Shown: positions 14,831 through 24,224, counted from the stretch's first letter. The stretch: 64,000 bases of DNA from Massilia kyonggiensis (GCF_024756235.1 NZ_JANUGY010000009.1:62001-126000); one strand, 5' to 3'. Notes: generated by a model not told the origin, from the letters alone. Numbers and translations: made by a program.

Positions 14831-16762
14831 ATGACCCACACGCCCGGTCTGCCCCTGTTATTGGCGGCGCTGATACTGACCCTGCCGGCGCATGCCGACG
14901 AAGCGGCGCGGCGCGCCGAGTTCGCCGACCTGTCGATCGAAGAACTGGCCAACATCGACGTCACGTCCGTCTCGCGCCGCCCCGAGCGCCTGCAGGATGC
15001 GCCGGCTTCCGTGTTCGTGATCACGGCGGAAGACATCCGCCGCTCGGGCGCCCGCAACCTCGTCGAGGCGCTGAACCTCGCACCGAACCTGCAGGTCGCG
15101 CGCAGCAGCAACGCCAACGTGTTCATCTCCGCGCGCGGCATGAACGGAACGAGCAACAGCCCGGCCAACAAGCTCCTCGTGATGATCGACGGCCGCTCCG
15201 TGTATTCGCCCCTGTTCTCCGGCATGTTCTGGGACGAGCCGGACGTGATGCTGGAAGACGTCGAGCGGATCGAGGTGATCAGCGGTCCGGGCGGCACCTT
15301 GTGGGGCGTGAATGCCGTCAACGGCGTCATCAACATCACGACCCGCCACGCGCGCGACACGCAGGGAGATTTGCTCGTGCTGCGCGCCGACGTCGACGGC
15401 GCCCAGGCCGCGTTCCGCCACGGCGGCGCGATGGACAGCGGTCATTGGCGCGCCTACGGCAAGGTGTTCGGGCTGGGGCACGGCGAACTCGCCTCCGGCC
15501 GCGCGATCGACGACGACTGGACGCAGGGCCAGGTCGGCTGGCGCGGCGACTGGGAAAGTGGCGCGGAGCGGTTCAGCGTCAACGCCAATGCCTGGCGCGG
15601 ACGCGAGGGCCAGCCGGCGCCGGGCGTCATCGCGGCGCCGGGCGCGGGCACGGGCCTGGACGACATCCAGATCCACGGCGCGAACGTCACGGGACGGTGG
15701 GAACATGTGCTCGACGGCGGCGGCAGCGTGACCGCGCAGGCGTATTACGACTACCGCTACCGCAAGGTGCCGCCCACGTTCACGGACGCCGTCGACATCC
15801 TCGACCTGCAACTGCAGCACGCGCTGCCCGAGCAGGGCCGGCACCGCATCGTGTGGGGCGGCGAATACCGCACCAGCCGCGACCGCGTGGACAACAGCCG
15901 CTTCGTTGCGTTCCTGCCCGCGCGCGACACGCAGACCTGGGCCAGCCTGTTCGCCCAGGACGAGGTGGCGTTGCGCGACGACCTGAGCGTCACGGCCGGC
16001 GTGCGGTGGGAGCGCAATCCGTACACGGGCGCGGAATTCCTGCCGAACGTGCGCCTGTCCTGGCGCGCCACGCCCGCGCACGCGTTCTGGGCGGCCGTGT
16101 CGCGCACCGTGCGCGCGCCGTCGCGGCTGGACGTGGATGCGTACGTGCCCGGCGCGCCGCCTTACCTGCTGGCGGGCGGCCGGGCCGTGCGCGCCGAGAC
16201 CGCGCGCGTGCTCGAACTGGGTTACCGCGGCCAGGCGGGACAGATCGTGTCGTATTCCTTGACGGCGTTCCGCAACCTGTACGACCACCTGCGCACGCAG
16301 GACGTCACGCCTGCCGGGCAGATCGTGTTCGGCAACCTGATGGAAGGCCAGGCGCGCGGCCTGGAGGCGTGGGGCAATGTGCAGATGACGCAGGCGTGGC
16401 GCCTGTCCGCAGGCGCCACGCTGCTGCACGAGGAATTCGCATTGAAGCCGGGCAGCCGCGACCAGGGCAGCCTCATGACGACGGGCCGCGACCCGGCCTA
16501 CACGGCCCAGCTGCGCTCCAGTTACGCGATCGATGAAGCACGCGAACTGGAACTGGGCGTGCGCCGCAACGGCGCGCTGGGTTTCCCGTACGTGCCGGCT
16601 TACTGGGCCGTCGATGCGCGTTTCGGCTGGCGCTTTGCGCCGGGGATGGAATTGTCGGTGATCGGGACCAACCTGAACGGCGGCCACGCGGAGTATGGCG
16701 TGGCGTCCGTGCGTACCGAGGTGCCCAGGACGGTGGGCGTCAAGTTCACCTGGCAGAGATGA
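14831..16762 (+). CDS. TonB-dependent outer-membrane receptor
   Basis: The 643-residue protein has a signal peptide (MTHTPGLPLLLAALILTLPAHA), a TonB-side segment (LSIEELANIDVTSVSRRPE), a plug domain (about 45-155: APASVFVITAEDIRRSG, NVFISARGMNG, VERIEVISGPGGTLWGVNAVNG) and a beta-barrel ending in VGVKFTWQR with aromatic C-terminal Trp-Gln-Arg. Energy-coupled uptake of a siderophore, cobalamin or sugar is expected; the substrate cannot be read from sequence and no transporter is next to it. Its start has no ribosome site. A strong bidirectional terminator follows. The protein is short for the family but complete. Confidence 0.88.
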   Translation: MTHTPGLPLLLAALILTLPAHADEAARRAEFADLSIEELANIDVTSVSRRPERLQDAPASVFVITAEDIRRSGARNLVEALNLAPNLQVARSSNANVFISARGMNGTSNSPANKLLVMIDGRSVYSPLFSGMFWDEPDVMLEDVERIEVISGPGGTLWGVNAVNGVINITTRHARDTQGDLLVLRADVDGAQAAFRHGGAMDSGHWRAYGKVFGLGHGELASGRAIDDDWTQGQVGWRGDWESGAERFSVNANAWRGREGQPAPGVIAAPGAGTGLDDIQIHGANVTGRWEHVLDGGGSVTAQAYYDYRYRKVPPTFTDAVDILDLQLQHALPEQGRHRIVWGGEYRTSRDRVDNSRFVAFLPARDTQTWASLFAQDEVALRDDLSVTAGVRWERNPYTGAEFLPNVRLSWRATPAHAFWAAVSRTVRAPSRLDVDAYVPGAPPYLLAGGRAVRAETARVLELGYRGQAGQIVSYSLTAFRNLYDHLRTQDVTPAGQIVFGNLMEGQARGLEAWGNVQMTQAWRLSAGATLLHEEFALKPGSRDQGSLMTTGRDPAYTAQLRSSYAIDEARELELGVRRNGALGFPYVPAYWAVDARFGWRFAPGMELSVIGTNLNGGHAEYGVASVRTEVPRTVGVKFTWQR

Positions 16763-16763
16763 A

Positions 16764-16797
16764 AAAAAACCGGGGACGCGCCCCGGTTCTTTTTTTA
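16764..16797. terminator. Bidirectional rho-independent terminator
   Basis: AACCGGGG / CCCCGGTT stem with A-run on the left and T-run on the right, between the convergent TonB receptor and purB; its T-run touches the purB stop codon. Confidence 0.85.
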
Positions 16798-18177
16798 TCA
16801 GATGGCTTTCGCCAGCTGCGCCGCCAGGCCGGTGTAATTCGCCGGCGTCATCGCGAGCAGCAGGTCCTTCGCATCCTGCGGAATCGCCAGCTTGCCGATG
16901 AATTCCTGCAGCGCGTCGCGGGTGATGCCCTTGCCGCGCGTGAGTTCCTTCAGTTGCTCGTACGGGTTTTCGATGCCGTAGCGGCGCATCACGGTCTGCA
17001 CCGGCTCGGCCAGCACTTCCCAGTTCGCGTCCAGGTCCTGCTCCAGGCGCGCCGGGTTCACTTCCAGCTTGTTCAGGCCGCGCAGGCAGCTGTCGTACGC
17101 GAGCAGCGCATAGCCGAAGCCGACGCCGATGTTGCGCAGGACCGTCGAGTCGGTCAGGTCGCGCTGCATGCGCGAGACCGGCAGTTTATCCGCCATGTGG
17201 CGCAGCACGGCGTTGGCCAGGCCCAGGTTGCCTTCCGAGTTCTCGAAGTCGATCGGGTTGACCTTGTGCGGCATCGTCGACGAACCGATTTCGCCGGCCT
17301 TCAGCTTCTGCTTGAAGTAGCCGAGGGAGACGTACGTCCAGATGTCGCGGTTCAGGTCGAGCAGGATCGTGTTCGTGCGCGAGATCGCGTCGAACAGCTC
17401 GGCCATGTAGTCGTGCGGTTCGATCTGGATGGTGTACGGGTTGAACGTCAGGCCCAGGCGCTGTTCGATGACGTTCTTCGAGAACGCCGGCCAGTCGAAG
17501 CCCGGGTACGCCGACAGGTGCGCGTTGTAGTTGCCGACGGCGCCGTTCATCTTGCCGAGGATTTCCACGTCGGCGATGCGCTTCACCGCGCGCTGCAGGC
17601 GGGCGACGACGTTGGCGAATTCCTTGCCGAGCGTGGTCGGGCTGGCGGTCTGGCCGTGCGTGCGCGACAGCATCGGCAGGTCGGCGTTCGCGTGGGCGAT
17701 CTCGGTCAGCTTCGCGATGACGGCCCGCAGCGACGGCAGCAGCACGCCGTCACGGGCGCTTTTAAGCATCATGCCGTGCGACGTATTGTTGATGTCTTCC
17801 GACGTGCACGCGAAGTGGATGAATTCGGAAGCGGCCACCAGCTCCGGCACGTCCTTCACTTGTTCCTTCAGCCAGTACTCGACGGCCTTCACGTCGTGGT
17901 TCGTGACGGCCTCGATTTCCTTGATGCGGGCGGCGTCCGCGTCGGAGAAGTCGGCGGCCAGCTTGTCCAGCAGGGCGCTTGCCTCTGCGGAGAACGGTTT
18001 CAGTTCGGCGAAGCCGGCCTGCGACAGCGCCTGCAGCCAGGCGATCTCCACTTTCACGCGGTGGTGCATGAAGCCGGCTTCCGACAGGATCGGGCGCAGC
18101 TTGTCGGTCTTGGCGGCGTAGCGGCCGTCCAGCGGGGACAGGGCCGACAGGGTCGAGGAGGATACTGTAGAGGTCAT
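16798..18177 (-). CDS. purB: Adenylosuccinate lyase
   Basis: The 459-residue enzyme carries the fumarase/aspartase signature SSTMPHKVNPIDFENSEGN (about 290-310), in which the Ser of the flexible loop is catalytic, and the substrate segment TSEDINNTSHGMM (about 120-132). It splits SAICAR to AICAR and adenylosuccinate to AMP in purine synthesis. Length matches the E. coli enzyme (456). The frame is open much further upstream, but that part would cross the GST gene; MTSTVSSSTLSALSPLDGRY is the normal start region (ALSPLDGRY is conserved in PurB). It is monocistronic. Confidence 0.95.
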   Translation of the reverse strand: MTSTVSSSTLSALSPLDGRYAAKTDKLRPILSEAGFMHHRVKVEIAWLQALSQAGFAELKPFSAEASALLDKLAADFSDADAARIKEIEAVTNHDVKAVEYWLKEQVKDVPELVAASEFIHFACTSEDINNTSHGMMLKSARDGVLLPSLRAVIAKLTEIAHANADLPMLSRTHGQTASPTTLGKEFANVVARLQRAVKRIADVEILGKMNGAVGNYNAHLSAYPGFDWPAFSKNVIEQRLGLTFNPYTIQIEPHDYMAELFDAISRTNTILLDLNRDIWTYVSLGYFKQKLKAGEIGSSTMPHKVNPIDFENSEGNLGLANAVLRHMADKLPVSRMQRDLTDSTVLRNIGVGFGYALLAYDSCLRGLNKLEVNPARLEQDLDANWEVLAEPVQTVMRRYGIENPYEQLKELTRGKGITRDALQEFIGKLAIPQDAKDLLLAMTPANYTGLAAQLAKAI

Positions 18178-18305
18178 GGGAGGAGGGAGGCGGTGAGTGC
18201 AAAAACGAGATTCTACCATCGGCAGGCTGGGGTTGGCCGCTTTGTCAAGTCTCATTTGGCCACCGTTGCGGGCGGTTCCCCGGCGTTCGGCGGGCGATAG
18301 GCCGA

Positions 18306-18314
18306 TGCTATACT
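18306..18314 (+). promoter_or_regulatory. Extended -10 promoter of the GST gene
   Basis: TGCTATACT fits an extended -10 element and lies 28 bases before the ATG of the GST gene, leaving a short leader. The -35 region is weak. Confidence 0.5.
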
Positions 18315-18342
18315 GTCTGCCAATCCACATGACTGAGCATCT

Positions 18343-18951
18343 ATGAAACTCATCGGTTCCTTCACCAGTGCCTATGTGCGCAAGGCGCGCGTCGTCCTGG
18401 CAGAAAAAAAGCTCGACTATCAGTTCGAGCTGGAAAACGTCTGGGCGCCGGAAACGAAGATCGCTGCGTCGAACCCGCTGGGCAAGGTGCCGTGCCTCGT
18501 GATGGAAGACGGCAGCACGATGTACGACTCGCGCGTGATCGCGGAATACCTCGACACGCTGACGCCCGTGTGCAAGCTGCTCCCCGCGAACAGCCGCGAC
18601 CGCGCCAACGTCAAGGTGTGGGAAGCGCTCGCGGACGGCGTGCTGGACGCGGCCGTGCTGGCCTACCTGGAGCGCAACTGGCGCCCGGCCGACCAGCAGA
18701 GCCAGGCCTGGTTCGACCGCCAGATGGGCAAGGTGCACGGCGGTCTCGCCGTGATGTCCGAGAACCTGGGCGAGCAGCCGTTCTGCATGGGGATCCATTA
18801 CACGCTGGCCGACGTCGCCGTCGGCTGCACGCTCGGCTGGCTGTCGTTCCGCTTCCCGGACATCGACTGGCGCAGCCCCTACCCGAACCTGGCGCGCCTG
18901 TTCGACAAGCTGTCGGAGCGGCCGTCGTTCAAGGACACCGTCCCGCACTGA
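18343..18951 (+). CDS. Glutathione S-transferase (YibF-like)
   Basis: The 202-residue protein has the thioredoxin-fold N-terminal domain (about 1-80) with KLIGSFTSAYVRKARVVLAEK, the cis-Pro GKVPCLVM and the glutathione-binding EDGSTMYDSRVI, then a helical C-terminal domain ending in SERPSFKDTVP. Such cytosolic GSTs conjugate or reduce electrophiles with glutathione; the substrate is unknown. It ends four bases before the LacI regulator start, so the regulator is probably translated from the GST message. Confidence 0.85.
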   Translation: MKLIGSFTSAYVRKARVVLAEKKLDYQFELENVWAPETKIAASNPLGKVPCLVMEDGSTMYDSRVIAEYLDTLTPVCKLLPANSRDRANVKVWEALADGVLDAAVLAYLERNWRPADQQSQAWFDRQMGKVHGGLAVMSENLGEQPFCMGIHYTLADVAVGCTLGWLSFRFPDIDWRSPYPNLARLFDKLSERPSFKDTVPH

Positions 18952-18955
18952 CGCA

Positions 18956-19969
18956 ATGTCCACGTCGTCCCGGCGCCTGCAAATGGCCGACATCGCGCGC
19001 CTCGCCGGCGTGTCGACGTCGACCGTCTCGCGTGCACTCAGCCACAGCCCCCTCGTCAACCAGGAAACGCGCGACCGCATCCTCGACCTCGCGCGCTCGC
19101 TGAACTACACGATCAACATCGGCGCGCAGAACCTGCGGCTGCAGCAGAACCGCACGGTGGCCGTCGTCATCCCGATCGAACAGGCCACGCGCCAGCAACT
19201 GTCCGACCCGTTCTTCCTGTCGATGCTGGGCAGCCTCGCGGATGCGCTCAGCGACCAGGGCTTCGACATCCTCGTCTCGCGCGTGGATGCCGACCAGGTC
19301 GATGCCGCCGCGGCGCCGTTCGACGGCGGCCGCGCCATCGGCGTAATCCTGATCGGCCAGGGCCGCCACCACGACCAGCTGAACAGGATGGCCGCACGCG
19401 GCGTGCCGTTCGTCGTCTGGGGCGCGCAACTGCCGCAGCAGTTGTACACGACCGTCGGCGGCGACAACGTCACGGGCGGCCGCCTCGCGACGGAACGCCT
19501 GCTGGCGCAGGGCCGGCGCCGCATCGCCTTCTTCGGCGACACGAGCCTGCCCGAAGTCGAGCAGCGCCACCGCGGCTACGTACAGGCGCTGGCCGCGCAC
19601 GGTCTCTCTCCCGATCCGCAACTGCACGTGGCGTCGTCGTTCCTGCCCGAGAGCGGCGGCCAGGCCGTCGCGGAACTGGCCCGGCGCGGCGTCGCGTACG
19701 ATGCCCTGTTCGCCAGCAGCGACCTGCTCGCGATGAAAGCCATCCACGCCATGCGCGAGCAGGGCAAGGACGTGCCGGCCGACGTCGCCGTCGTCGGCTA
19801 CGACGACATCGAGCTGTCCAGTTACTTCCATCCGCCGCTCACCACCGTCGCCCAGCCGCGCGACGTGGCCGCGCGCGCGCTCGTCGACGCGCTACTCGTC
19901 CTCGTCGACGGCCGCAGCGCTCCCTCCGTCCAGCTTTCCACCGAACTGATCGTCCGCGCCAGCGCCTGA
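18956..19969 (+). CDS. LacI-family regulator, probable sucrose repressor (SuxR-like)
   Basis: The 337-residue protein begins with a LacI helix-turn-helix (about 10-55: MADIARLAGVSTSTVSRAL) and the hinge helix, followed by a periplasmic-binding-protein sugar domain with PFFLSMLGSLADALSDQGFD. It stands directly in front of a TonB receptor, GH13, kinase and transporter set, the arrangement of the Xanthomonas sux locus where SuxR (LacI family) represses sucrose genes. The spacer after it holds a perfect 20-bp palindrome and several TTGCA repeats, the symmetric CG-centred type of site used by LacI/GalR proteins, so these are its likely operators. Inducer (sucrose or a product) is inferred from context. 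Confidence 0.85.
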   Translation: MSTSSRRLQMADIARLAGVSTSTVSRALSHSPLVNQETRDRILDLARSLNYTINIGAQNLRLQQNRTVAVVIPIEQATRQQLSDPFFLSMLGSLADALSDQGFDILVSRVDADQVDAAAAPFDGGRAIGVILIGQGRHHDQLNRMAARGVPFVVWGAQLPQQLYTTVGGDNVTGGRLATERLLAQGRRRIAFFGDTSLPEVEQRHRGYVQALAAHGLSPDPQLHVASSFLPESGGQAVAELARRGVAYDALFASSDLLAMKAIHAMREQGKDVPADVAVVGYDDIELSSYFHPPLTTVAQPRDVAARALVDALLVLVDGRSAPSVQLSTELIVRASA

Positions 19970-20003
19970 CCGGGCGTCGGCGTCCTACCCTCGTTGCATG
20001 CGT

Positions 20004-20023
20004 GACTGCAAACGTTTGCAGTC
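20004..20023. promoter_or_regulatory. LacI-type operator, perfect 20-bp palindrome
   Basis: GACTGCAAACGTTTGCAGTC is fully symmetric around a central CG, the hallmark of LacI/GalR-family operators. It lies 34 bases after the regulator gene and 160 bases before the TonB receptor start. Confidence 0.75.
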
Positions 20024-20071
20024 GTGGTGATTTTTTCGCTCTCAGGCATGCGGATCCCGCATGGATGGCCG

Positions 20072-20110
20072 GTTGCAGCGTTTTTGCAACGTTATTGCAA
20101 TCGTTTGCAA
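20072..20110. promoter_or_regulatory. Cluster of TTGCA(A) operator half-sites
   Basis: TTGCA cores begin at 20073, 20084, 20095 and 20105, i.e. 11, 11 and 10 bases apart. The last pair makes TTGCAATCGTTTGCAA (20095-20110), a near-palindrome related to the perfect operator at 20004. Confidence 0.6.
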
Positions 20111-20133
20111 TTTTCCCAAAATAGGGAAATAAT
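20105..20133 (+). promoter_or_regulatory. Promoter of the sux-like operon
   Basis: TTGCAA at 20105 and AATAAT at 20128 are 17 bases apart and could be -35 and -10 boxes. The -35 overlaps the last operator, as expected for repression. TTTCCC/GGGAAA forms an inverted repeat inside the spacer. Confidence 0.45.
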
Positions 20134-20183
20134 GGCCGCGTGCCTGACAAGGTGCTAACAAATCGAATACAAACGGAGGAGAC

Positions 20184-22454
20184 ATGGAAGTTCGCATGAA
20201 GCACACGGCGCGTGCCGTGGCGCTGGCTTTGCTGCACCTGGGTGCCGCATCCGCGCAGGAAGCTGCACAGTCGACCGATGGCCTGAAGATGGAACGCGTC
20301 GTCGTCACCGGCACGCCGATCGGTTCGAGCAAGATGAAGTCGAGCGTCTCGGTCAGCACGCTGGAAGCGGACGCCATCCAGAACCTCGCGCCGACCAGCG
20401 CCGCCGAAGTGCTGCGCTCGATTCCCGGCGTGCGCTCGGAATCGTCGGGCGGCGAAGGCAATGCCAACATCACCGTGCGCGGCGTGCCCATCTCCGCGGG
20501 CGGCGCGCGCTACGTGCAGATGCAGGAAGACGGGCTGCCGGTGCTGCAGTTCGGCGACTTCAACTTCATCACTCCCGACAGCTACATCAAGATCGACGGC
20601 ACGCTGGACCACGTGGAAGCCGTGCGCGGCGGCTCGGCCTCGACGCTGGCCACCAACTCGCCGGGCGGCATCATCAACTTCATCGCCAAGGACGGTGCGC
20701 AGCAGGGCGGCAGCATCGGCCTCACGCGCGGCCTCGATTACGACAGCACGCGCGTCGACTTCGACTACGGCGCGCCGATCTCCGAGCGCGACCGCTTCTT
20801 CGTCGGCGGCTTCTACCGCCGCGGCGAAGGCATCCGCAACGCGGCCGGCAAGGACGAGCGGGGCGGCCAGCTGCGCGCGAACTTCACGCACGACTTCGAC
20901 GGCGGCTACGTACGCGTCTCGCTCAAGCACCTCGACGACCAGAGCCCGACGGCGCTGCCGGTACCGGTCCTCGTCAACAACGGCCATATCTCGGAAATCG
21001 CCGGTATCGACCCGCGCTACGCGTCGTTCTATTCGCCGTACTGGGTGCAGGACGTCTCGCTCACCAAGGGCAACGGCCACGTGTCGAGCGACGTCAACGA
21101 CGGCCTGTCCGTGAAGAGCAATGCGATCGGCCTGGAAGGCTCGTTCGACCTGGGCAACGGCTGGACCGTGACGGACAAGTTCCGCAAGGCGTCCAACAGC
21201 GGCCGCTTCGTGGGCGTGTTCCCGGCCGACAGCGGCACGGTGGGCAGTTATACGTTCGCGACGGGCCCGATGGCCGGCCAGGCCTACAACGGCCGCGCAT
21301 TCAACGCCGTCGTCTTCAACACGTCCATCGACGACGCGGGCAACACGCTGAACGACGCGCGCCTGACCAAGACCTTCAAGATCGACGGCGCTAAGCTGAA
21401 CGTGACGGCCGGCTGGTACAGCTCTCTGCAGAAGCTGGGCCTGACCTGGAACTTCAACCAGTACCTGATGCAGGCGACCGGTGACGATCCCGCGCTGCTG
21501 AAGACGGCAAGCAGCACGCCGGGCTATGTCGGTCCGGCCTGGGGCGCCTGCTGCTCGCGCGCCGTGGACGTCGAATACCGCACCAACTCGCCGTACGCGA
21601 ACATCGGCTGGGAGCAGGGCACCGTCAACGTGGACGCCAGCGTGCGCCGCGACCGCCAGCACGCCGGCGGCAGCGCCAACATCGCCACCAATGCGGCGAC
21701 GTACCAGCCGGGCACCGTGCAGCACGTCGACTACGACATCGGCCACACGTCGTATTCGGTGGGCGGCAACTGGAGAGTCACGCCGTCGCTGGCGCTGTTC
21801 GCCCGCACGAGCGAAGGCGTCGCGTTCAACGCCGACCGCATCCTGTTCGGCACCCCGCTGGACGGCAGCGCGCCGATCAGCATCAACACGGTCAAGCAGC
21901 TGGAAGGCGGCGTGAAATGGCGCAGCGGCGCACTGTCCACCTTCCTCACGCTGTTCCATGCGAAGACCCGCGAGACCAACTACGAAGCGACGACCCGCCT
22001 GTCGACCGCGAACAGCTACGACGCGAAGGGCGCCGAACTGGAAGCAGCCTATCGCGTGGGTGACTTCCGCGTCACGGGCGGCCTCACCTTGACCAATGCG
22101 AAGATCACCGCGACGGCACCGGGCGGCGAAGCCACGATCGGCCACACGCCGCGCCGCCAGGCCCACGCCGTGTACCAGCTGGCGCCGAGCTACGACCTGG
22201 GTGCGGCCAGCTTCGGCCTGACCGTCGTCGGCACGGGCAAGAGCTGGGGCGACGATGCCAATACGCTGGTCCTGCCCGGCTACACCGTCGTGCACGCGTT
22301 CCTGAACTACCAGCTGACGCCGAAGGTGCAGCTGTCCGTGAACGCCAACAACCTGTTCAACCGCATCGGCTACACCGAGATCGAAGGCGACGGCCATGCC
22401 GCCCGCTCGATCACGGGCCGCGCCGTGAAGGCCAGCGTCAAGTACGCGTTTTAA
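20184..22454 (+). CDS. TonB-dependent receptor, probable sucrose uptake (SuxA-like)
   Basis: The 756-residue outer-membrane receptor has a signal peptide (ends near ASAQ, about residue 26), a TonB box (MERVVVTGT, about 35-43), a plug domain (SVSTLEADAIQNLAPTSAAE, VLRSIPGVR, VEAVRGGSASTLATNSPGG) and a barrel ending in AVKASVKYAF with the C-terminal Phe required for BAM recognition. The ATG follows a strong GGAGGAG site. In Xanthomonas the receptor SuxA imports sucrose across the outer membrane; the adjacent GH13, kinase and transporter genes support the same role here. A CC pair (GACCSR) lies in a barrel loop. Only six bases separate it from the GH13 gene. Confidence 0.88.
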   Translation: MEVRMKHTARAVALALLHLGAASAQEAAQSTDGLKMERVVVTGTPIGSSKMKSSVSVSTLEADAIQNLAPTSAAEVLRSIPGVRSESSGGEGNANITVRGVPISAGGARYVQMQEDGLPVLQFGDFNFITPDSYIKIDGTLDHVEAVRGGSASTLATNSPGGIINFIAKDGAQQGGSIGLTRGLDYDSTRVDFDYGAPISERDRFFVGGFYRRGEGIRNAAGKDERGGQLRANFTHDFDGGYVRVSLKHLDDQSPTALPVPVLVNNGHISEIAGIDPRYASFYSPYWVQDVSLTKGNGHVSSDVNDGLSVKSNAIGLEGSFDLGNGWTVTDKFRKASNSGRFVGVFPADSGTVGSYTFATGPMAGQAYNGRAFNAVVFNTSIDDAGNTLNDARLTKTFKIDGAKLNVTAGWYSSLQKLGLTWNFNQYLMQATGDDPALLKTASSTPGYVGPAWGACCSRAVDVEYRTNSPYANIGWEQGTVNVDASVRRDRQHAGGSANIATNAATYQPGTVQHVDYDIGHTSYSVGGNWRVTPSLALFARTSEGVAFNADRILFGTPLDGSAPISINTVKQLEGGVKWRSGALSTFLTLFHAKTRETNYEATTRLSTANSYDAKGAELEAAYRVGDFRVTGGLTLTNAKITATAPGGEATIGHTPRRQAHAVYQLAPSYDLGAASFGLTVVGTGKSWGDDANTLVLPGYTVVHAFLNYQLTPKVQLSVNANNLFNRIGYTEIEGDGHAARSITGRAVKASVKYAF

Positions 22455-22460
22455 GGATCC

Positions 22461-24224
22461 ATGAGCACGATGTCCCATTCCCTGCGCCGCCTGCTCGACG
22501 GGCTGCCGCCGGCGCGCCACGCCGACGCGCAGCGCCGTTTCACGCGCCACGAGGCGGTGCTTTCCGACCGCCTGCACCGCCTGTACGGCCACCTGCCCGG
22601 CCACGCCGCCTGGTTCGACAACCTGCTGGCCGGGATCGGGCAGTTGATGGCCGCGCGCCCGGCCGCGCTGCAGGCGCTCGACGCCGCCCGCGAGGACGAC
22701 CCGCGCTGGTTCTGCGCCCCGACGATGCTGGGCTACAGCGCCTACGTCGACCAGTTCGGCAGCAACCTGCGCGGCGTGAAAGAGCGTATTCCGCACCTGC
22801 GCGACCTCGGCGTCACGTACCTGCACCTGCTGCCGTTCCTGCGTCCGCGTGCGGGCGAGAGCGATGGCGGGTTTGCCGTCGCCAGCTTCGACGAGGTCGA
22901 TCCGCGCTTCGGCACGATGGCCGACCTGGAAGATCTGACGGCGGCGCTGCGCGAAGCGGGCATCAGCCTGTGCTCGGACCTGATCCTGAACCACGTGGCC
23001 GACGACCATCCGTGGGCACAGGGCGCCCTGACCGGCGACACCGCCATGCGCGCGTTCTTCCACGTGCTGGACGAAGACAAGGCGCAGGCGTATGAACGTA
23101 CGCTGGGCCAGGTGTTCCCGCAGGCGGCGCCCGGCAATTTCACGCATGTCCCGGCGATGGGCGGCTGGGTGTGGACGACGTTTTACCCGTTCCAGTGGGA
23201 CTTGAACTACGCCAACCCGGCCGTGTTCGAAGCGGTGGCGGCGGCGCTGTTGCGCCTCGCGAACCGCGGCATCGACGTGTTCCGCCTCGATTCCACCGCG
23301 TTCCTGTGGAAGCGTCTCGGCACCGATTGCATGAACCAGCCGGAAGCGCACCTGCTGCTGCAGGCGCTGCGTGCCATCGTCGACATCGCCGCGCCGGGCG
23401 TGCTGTTGAAGGCCGAGGCGATCGTGCCAACGCGCGAACTGCCCGCCTACTTCGGCGACGCCAAGGCACCCGAATGCCACCTCGCGTATCACAGCACCCT
23501 CATGACGGCCGGCTGGGCCGCGCTGGCGGAGGAAGATGCGAGCCTCGTGCGCGCGGTCGCCGCCGCCACGCCGCCGCTGCCGCCAGGTGCGAGCTGGCTG
23601 ACCTATGTGCGCTGCCACGACGACATCGGCTGGAAGCATCTGCTCGCGGAAGCGGGTGGCATCGACCGCCTGGCCGCCGTCGCGCGCTTCTATAACGAGG
23701 GGCCGGGCATCGGCTTCCAGGGCGGCCTCGCGACCAACGGCACGGCCGCGGCGCTCTCCGGCGCCGACGGATCCGAGGAGGGCTTGCGCCGCCTGCTGCT
23801 CGTGCACGGCCTCGCGCTGTGCTTCGGCGGCCTGCCCGTGCTGTACATGGGCGACGAGCTGGCGATGGCCAACGACGACAGCTATCTCGCCGACCCCGCG
23901 AAAGCGCACGACAGCCGCTGGATCCAGCGCGCGCCGTTCGACGAGGCGCGTTATGCACAGCGTGACGATGCCGCGACGCCGGCCGGCCGCGCGTACGCGG
24001 GCCTGCGCCGTTTGATCCGGCAGCGCCGCGAAACGCCGGACCTCGCGGCCGGGACGCCGTGCACGGTGCTGCCTGCCGGCGATCCGGCCCTGCTGGCACT
24101 GGCGCGCGGCGAGCGCTTCCTGGGCCTCTTCAATTTTTCCGGCCGCGCACTGGCCGTCGACCTGGCCGCGTACGGCCGCGCCGGCGCGGTGACGCTGGCC
24201 CCGTGGGATCAGGTGTGGCTATGA
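22461..24224 (+). CDS. Amylosucrase / sucrose hydrolase, GH13 subfamily 4
   Basis: The 587-residue cytosolic enzyme matches amylosucrase along its length: SDGGFAVASF, WVWTTFYPFQWDLNYANP, DSRWIQRAPFDEARYAQRDD. The catalytic residues are Asp277 in IDVFRLDSTAFLW (nucleophile), Glu319 in LLKAEAIV (acid/base) and the Asp pair at 387-388 in YVRCHDDIGW. Amylosucrases cleave sucrose, transferring glucose to alpha-glucan or water and releasing fructose; sucrose hydrolases of Xanthomonas (SuxB) belong to the same family. The two activities cannot be separated by eye. It is about 50 residues shorter than the Neisseria enzyme, mostly at the N-terminus. There is no signal peptide, so sucrose must be imported first. 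Its stop overlaps the kinase start (ATGA). Confidence 0.88.
   Translation: MSTMSHSLRRLLDGLPPARHADAQRRFTRHEAVLSDRLHRLYGHLPGHAAWFDNLLAGIGQLMAARPAALQALDAAREDDPRWFCAPTMLGYSAYVDQFGSNLRGVKERIPHLRDLGVTYLHLLPFLRPRAGESDGGFAVASFDEVDPRFGTMADLEDLTAALREAGISLCSDLILNHVADDHPWAQGALTGDTAMRAFFHVLDEDKAQAYERTLGQVFPQAAPGNFTHVPAMGGWVWTTFYPFQWDLNYANPAVFEAVAAALLRLANRGIDVFRLDSTAFLWKRLGTDCMNQPEAHLLLQALRAIVDIAAPGVLLKAEAIVPTRELPAYFGDAKAPECHLAYHSTLMTAGWAALAEEDASLVRAVAAATPPLPPGASWLTYVRCHDDIGWKHLLAEAGGIDRLAAVARFYNEGPGIGFQGGLATNGTAAALSGADGSEEGLRRLLLVHGLALCFGGLPVLYMGDELAMANDDSYLADPAKAHDSRWIQRAPFDEARYAQRDDAATPAGRAYAGLRRLIRQRRETPDLAAGTPCTVLPAGDPALLALARGERFLGLFNFSGRALAVDLAAYGRAGAVTLAPWDQVWL

Noticed and set aside
16798..19080. 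PurB frame extended upstream to 19080
   Set aside because: The extension crosses the GST gene on the other strand; ALSPLDGRY marks the real PurB N-terminus.
19839..23909. 1356-codon open frame on the minus strand opposite the sux-like genes
   Set aside because: It lies across the TonB receptor and GH13 genes, has no recognisable motif and is Arg/Ala/Val-rich, as expected from antisense to GC3-rich coding.
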